A DNA stretch of 45,350 bases from assembly GCA_017617805.1 (NCBI GenBank), contig JAFZVN010000091.1, forward strand, positions 1-45,350, given 5' to 3'. Source of the stretch: Bacteroidaceae bacterium. Its GTDB lineage: Bacteria > Bacteroidota > Bacteroidia > Bacteroidales > Bacteroidaceae. A program made the position numbers and the translations under genes. Shown piece by piece: positions 43,409 through 45,350 of the stretch. Below the pieces are notes generated by a model, which was given only the letters and a program-made list of their open reading frames with translations, had not been told where the DNA came from and did not search any database. The number at the start of each line of letters is the position of its first letter. Positions within the stretch are counted from its first letter, which is position 1.

Positions 43409-44986
43409 TTACAAATCCTTCGCCCCAATCGTTGAGCGGTCGTCTTTCTTCTCCTTATTTTTATAGCGCAAGATTTCCTCCTGCTCCAGTTCGCAGAAGC
43501 GGTCGTAGTGCTGCGCCATTGCTTCCGTGTCGTACTGCTTCTTCTCGGCTTCGTCGTACTTCAGGTGTTGCAGGTTGAAGGCTGCAAGCATATCACGCTG
43601 GTGGGTGTCGCCATTCGAAAGGGTAACACTACGTTCTTTCAGTTCGTGCTTCTCAAAGCTGTTGTTCGTGAAGTCGTATTGGCTGGCAGCATTCTGCGTG
43701 TCCACCTTCACCACCTCACCACCCAGCGACTTCACTTTGTTCTCCAAGATAGTGACGAACATAGCCGGAGCATGGTTGGCTACCGACTTGCCGAAGCGTT
43801 TCTTCTTCTGAATCTTGCCCGTCTTCTCGTTCACCTTGGTTTCTTTGGCCTTTCGCGTCCAACCGCTTATCTGGTTATTCTCCACGATAAACGTATCGCC
43901 CTCTTTCAACAGCGCGTTGGCTCTGTCAATGTGCTGCTGTTTGCGGATGGCAGCCTGACGGCGTAGCAACTCAGCCATCTCCTTGCGTAATTCCTTGTAA
44001 CGTTTCGAGTCGTTCCACACCAGTCGCACACCTCGTTTGATGGTGCCGTCCTCGTTGAAGTTCTCAGGATTGTTGGCTCTGCGGCTGCGGTCAATCTTTC
44101 GGGCCAAGCGTGTAATCTCCTTCTGGATGTTATCGCACTTCGAAGCCAGTTTGTCGATGCTGGCAATGTTTACTCCAGAAACGGCTACGGTGGTAGGACC
44201 AATATCAATACCCACATTGCCCTTGCCCAGCGTTCTTCCCTTCTGTGGTTTCTCTCCCTCGATACTCATCTGTAGGTAGTACTTATACTGACCTCGTACC
44301 AATCGGCGAACCACCGTGATTACTTTCACGCTGTCATAACCGCCCTTTAAAGCCCACATTTCATAGTCTGCATGCTTAGGGGTATGCAGAATTGGTAGGA
44401 TGATAAACTTTGCTTTTTTGCCAGTTTTACTATTTAACTTGATAGCTAATTCCATCTTCTCAAGATGTAGTTCCATACCCGAGAAAACTTTCTTCCTACT
44501 ACCATTCATTTTCTTTCCACATCCGAAGGAGTTCAACTCTCCATGCCTTTTGAACGATATTTTTCTAGCTTTATTATCGTACAGCAACTTGTTCCAAGAA
44601 GACCAGATGTTGTCTGATAATTTTGCCAAAATAGCGGAATTAATACCGATATCAGTATAAGTCTTCTCATTGCTGATGCTTTTCAGTCCCAGCTTTGTCA
44701 CAAAACCATTGATACCATAATCGTCAAAAGTAATGTCAAGCAGCTCCTTGTTACTGCCCAAGATGCCGTTGATGTGAAAAGGATGATTTTTAAAGAAATC
44801 CCGTTTCTCCTTGATACTCTTGCAAGCTTGAAACTCAGCCATTTGCTCGAAGTATCTGTACTGACGGAGCAACTTCCCCTGCACATAGTTGTACAATTGG
44901 CGAAGCTGCTCGTAACGCTTGTTGAGGATATCTGCCTGATACTTCTCAACCTGCAAAGGCAATTCCAATACAAATACTTCTTCCAT
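43409..44986 (-). CDS. RuvC-fold nuclease related to TnpB/Cas12, no zinc ribbon
   Basis: 525 residues from the ATG at 44986 (MEEVFVLELPLQVEKYQADI); an upstream GTG at 45022 would run through the first hairpin and looks wrong. The RuvC site is intact: D261 in GNVGIDIGPTTVAVSG, E369 in FIVENNQISGW and D465 in GDTHQRDMLAAFNL. Between the first two, a long basic helical insert contains KIDRSRRANNPENFNEDGTI. The region that in TnpB holds two CxxC pairs (NAASQYDFTNNSFEKHEL, then KERSVTLSNGD) has no cysteine. The N-terminal 250 residues would be the WED/REC part. No TnpA or IS200/IS605 ends are seen. It is headed by a three-repeat array. Either a Cas12-like effector or a domesticated TnpB. Confidence 0.85.
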   Translation of the reverse strand: MEEVFVLELPLQVEKYQADILNKRYEQLRQLYNYVQGKLLRQYRYFEQMAEFQACKSIKEKRDFFKNHPFHINGILGSNKELLDITFDDYGINGFVTKLGLKSISNEKTYTDIGINSAILAKLSDNIWSSWNKLLYDNKARKISFKRHGELNSFGCGKKMNGSRKKVFSGMELHLEKMELAIKLNSKTGKKAKFIILPILHTPKHADYEMWALKGGYDSVKVITVVRRLVRGQYKYYLQMSIEGEKPQKGRTLGKGNVGIDIGPTTVAVSGVNIASIDKLASKCDNIQKEITRLARKIDRSRRANNPENFNEDGTIKRGVRLVWNDSKRYKELRKEMAELLRRQAAIRKQQHIDRANALLKEGDTFIVENNQISGWTRKAKETKVNEKTGKIQKKKRFGKSVANHAPAMFVTILENKVKSLGGEVVKVDTQNAASQYDFTNNSFEKHELKERSVTLSNGDTHQRDMLAAFNLQHLKYDEAEKKQYDTEAMAQHYDRFCELEQEEILRYKNKEKKDDRSTIGAKDL

Positions 44987-44987
44987 A

Positions 44988-45154
44988 ATTTCAAATAACC
45001 AAATTTTCCGGGTGACTATCACCCGGCAAAACAGCCACTACAACGACTACCACCTGTCAATAGCCTACATTTCTAGGTGACCATCACCGACCGTTCACGG
45101 CAGGGTACAACTTGCCAACCTGTCAATAGCCAACATTTCTGGGTGACCATCACC
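44988..45154 (-). CRISPR. Three-repeat, two-spacer CRISPR-like array upstream of the RuvC nuclease
   Basis: Read on the minus strand, repeats of 36 nt lie at 45154-45119, 45088-45053 and 45023-44988, with unique stretches of 30 nt (45089-45118) and 29 nt (45024-45052). Repeat starts are 66 and 65 bases apart. The first two repeats match at 34 of 36 positions; the third matches the first at about 26 of 36 without gaps and ends one base before the nuclease ATG. Each repeat begins GGTGAT(G/A)GTCACC, a five-pair hairpin, and the two good copies end GGCTATTGACAGG. Degeneration of the repeat nearest the gene fits a leader on the right. With only three copies, hairpin operators or attenuators remain possible. 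Confidence 0.6.
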
Positions 45155-45350
45155 CTATAGTGCATAATCACCTAGGAATGAATAAAATAGGCCATGATTT
45201 GCATACTCAAAGACTTGCTCTATACTCCCATTCCCGAAGGAACTGACTGTTATTTTTGCATTCTTAATTCTGCAGAATCGTTTGTCGCACCAGCCGCCCA
45301 CTGGCATTAGCTTAACGTGCGCAAGGCCTGACAACACCTTTATGGTTGCA
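45155..45350 (-). other. Possible leader, or the 3' end of a truncated frame
   Basis: A minus-strand frame is open from the window edge to a TAG at 45155-45157, exactly where the first repeat begins; it reads VLSGLAHVKLMPVGG and later SSFGNGSIEQVFEYANHGL. It is not recognised and may be chance. CCTA-GTG-CAC-TAGG pairing at 45154-45176 could form a small hairpin before the array. I see no further intact repeat to the right. Confidence 0.25.
45182..45211 (-). promoter_or_regulatory. Weak candidate promoter reading into the array
   Basis: On the minus strand TTTG (45211-45208) and TATTTTAT (45189-45182) are 18 bases apart. The -7 element has two mismatches to TAnnTTTG. If used, transcription would start near 45175, just before the first repeat. 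Confidence 0.25.

Noticed and set aside
43409-44986. Reading the RuvC gene as an active IS200/IS605 or IS607 element
   Set aside because: No TnpA or serine recombinase is present, no paired ends or target sites are visible, the next gene starts one base after the stop so no separate 3' omega-RNA region exists, and the hairpins are upstream in a regular 65-66 base period.
45184-45200. AAATAGGCCATGATTT as a fourth, degenerate repeat
   Set aside because: It shares a few words with the repeat but is about five bases out of the 65-66 base period and has no hairpin.

Overview
The window looks like chromosome from a Bacteroidota species of the order Bacteroidales, most like Prevotella or Segatella. 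This rests on the fused LpxC-FabZ protein, Bacteroidota-restricted families (DUF3276/PUR-type protein, DUF4831, DUF5606, long NusB, YARHG and beta-flower secreted proteins), promoters with the TAnnTTTG -7 element, little Shine-Dalgarno signal, and intergenic gaps filled with short T/G-rich or C/G-rich repeats. No rRNA or tRNA gene was seen.

Layout. From 1 to 4.7 kb, on the minus strand: an HD-domain hydrolase broken by one frameshift, pyrF, prfA and purM. From 4.8 to 10.1 kb, on the plus strand: the early lipid A block lpxD, lpxC-fabZ, lpxA, then two small genes and miaA. From 10 to 18.8 kb, on the minus strand: a lipoprotein, two secreted proteins, aroE, the menaquinone methyltransferase, purC, phoH, an S4 RNA-binding protein, pth, rplY and a PUR-type protein. 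From 19 to 24.5 kb, on the plus strand: nusB, yajC, a YbbR protein, coaE, a DUF5606 gene, a Nudix hydrolase and a HAD phosphatase. From 24.5 to 27.8 kb, on the minus strand: a YfiH-type protein, obg, adk and hpt. From 27.9 to 31.3 kb: nnr, a DUF4831 protein and an aquaporin. Then come a beta-flower protein and a 2-hydroxyacid dehydrogenase (minus), a flippase with a glycosyltransferase (plus), rpmE type B (minus), fructose-bisphosphate aldolase with a PAP2/beta-barrel protein (plus), and a galactitol-type EIIC, a KduI with a signal peptide and a SpoU methyltransferase (plus).

The accessory part is the right end (41.7-45.35 kb, minus strand). Three genes sit almost without gaps: a 525-residue RuvC-type nuclease related to TnpB/Cas12 (catalytic D, E and D present, no zinc ribbon cysteines), a two-helix membrane protein, and a protein with a C-terminal EVE/PUA-like domain. 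Directly upstream are three 36-nt repeats separated by 29 and 30 nt of unique sequence. Each repeat opens with a GGTGA-N3-TCACC hairpin, and the copy next to the nuclease start codon is degenerate, as leader-distal CRISPR repeats often are. I read this as a candidate compact CRISPR-like or guide-array system with two accessory proteins. The main alternatives are a domesticated TnpB with operator or attenuator hairpins, or chance neighbours.

A second theme is intergenic repeats that have entered genes: a 7-nt tandem repeat inside aroE, C/G-rich palindromic repeats inside the HAD and YfiH-type genes, and a GAGCTAAAGGTT element that supplies the HAD stop codon.
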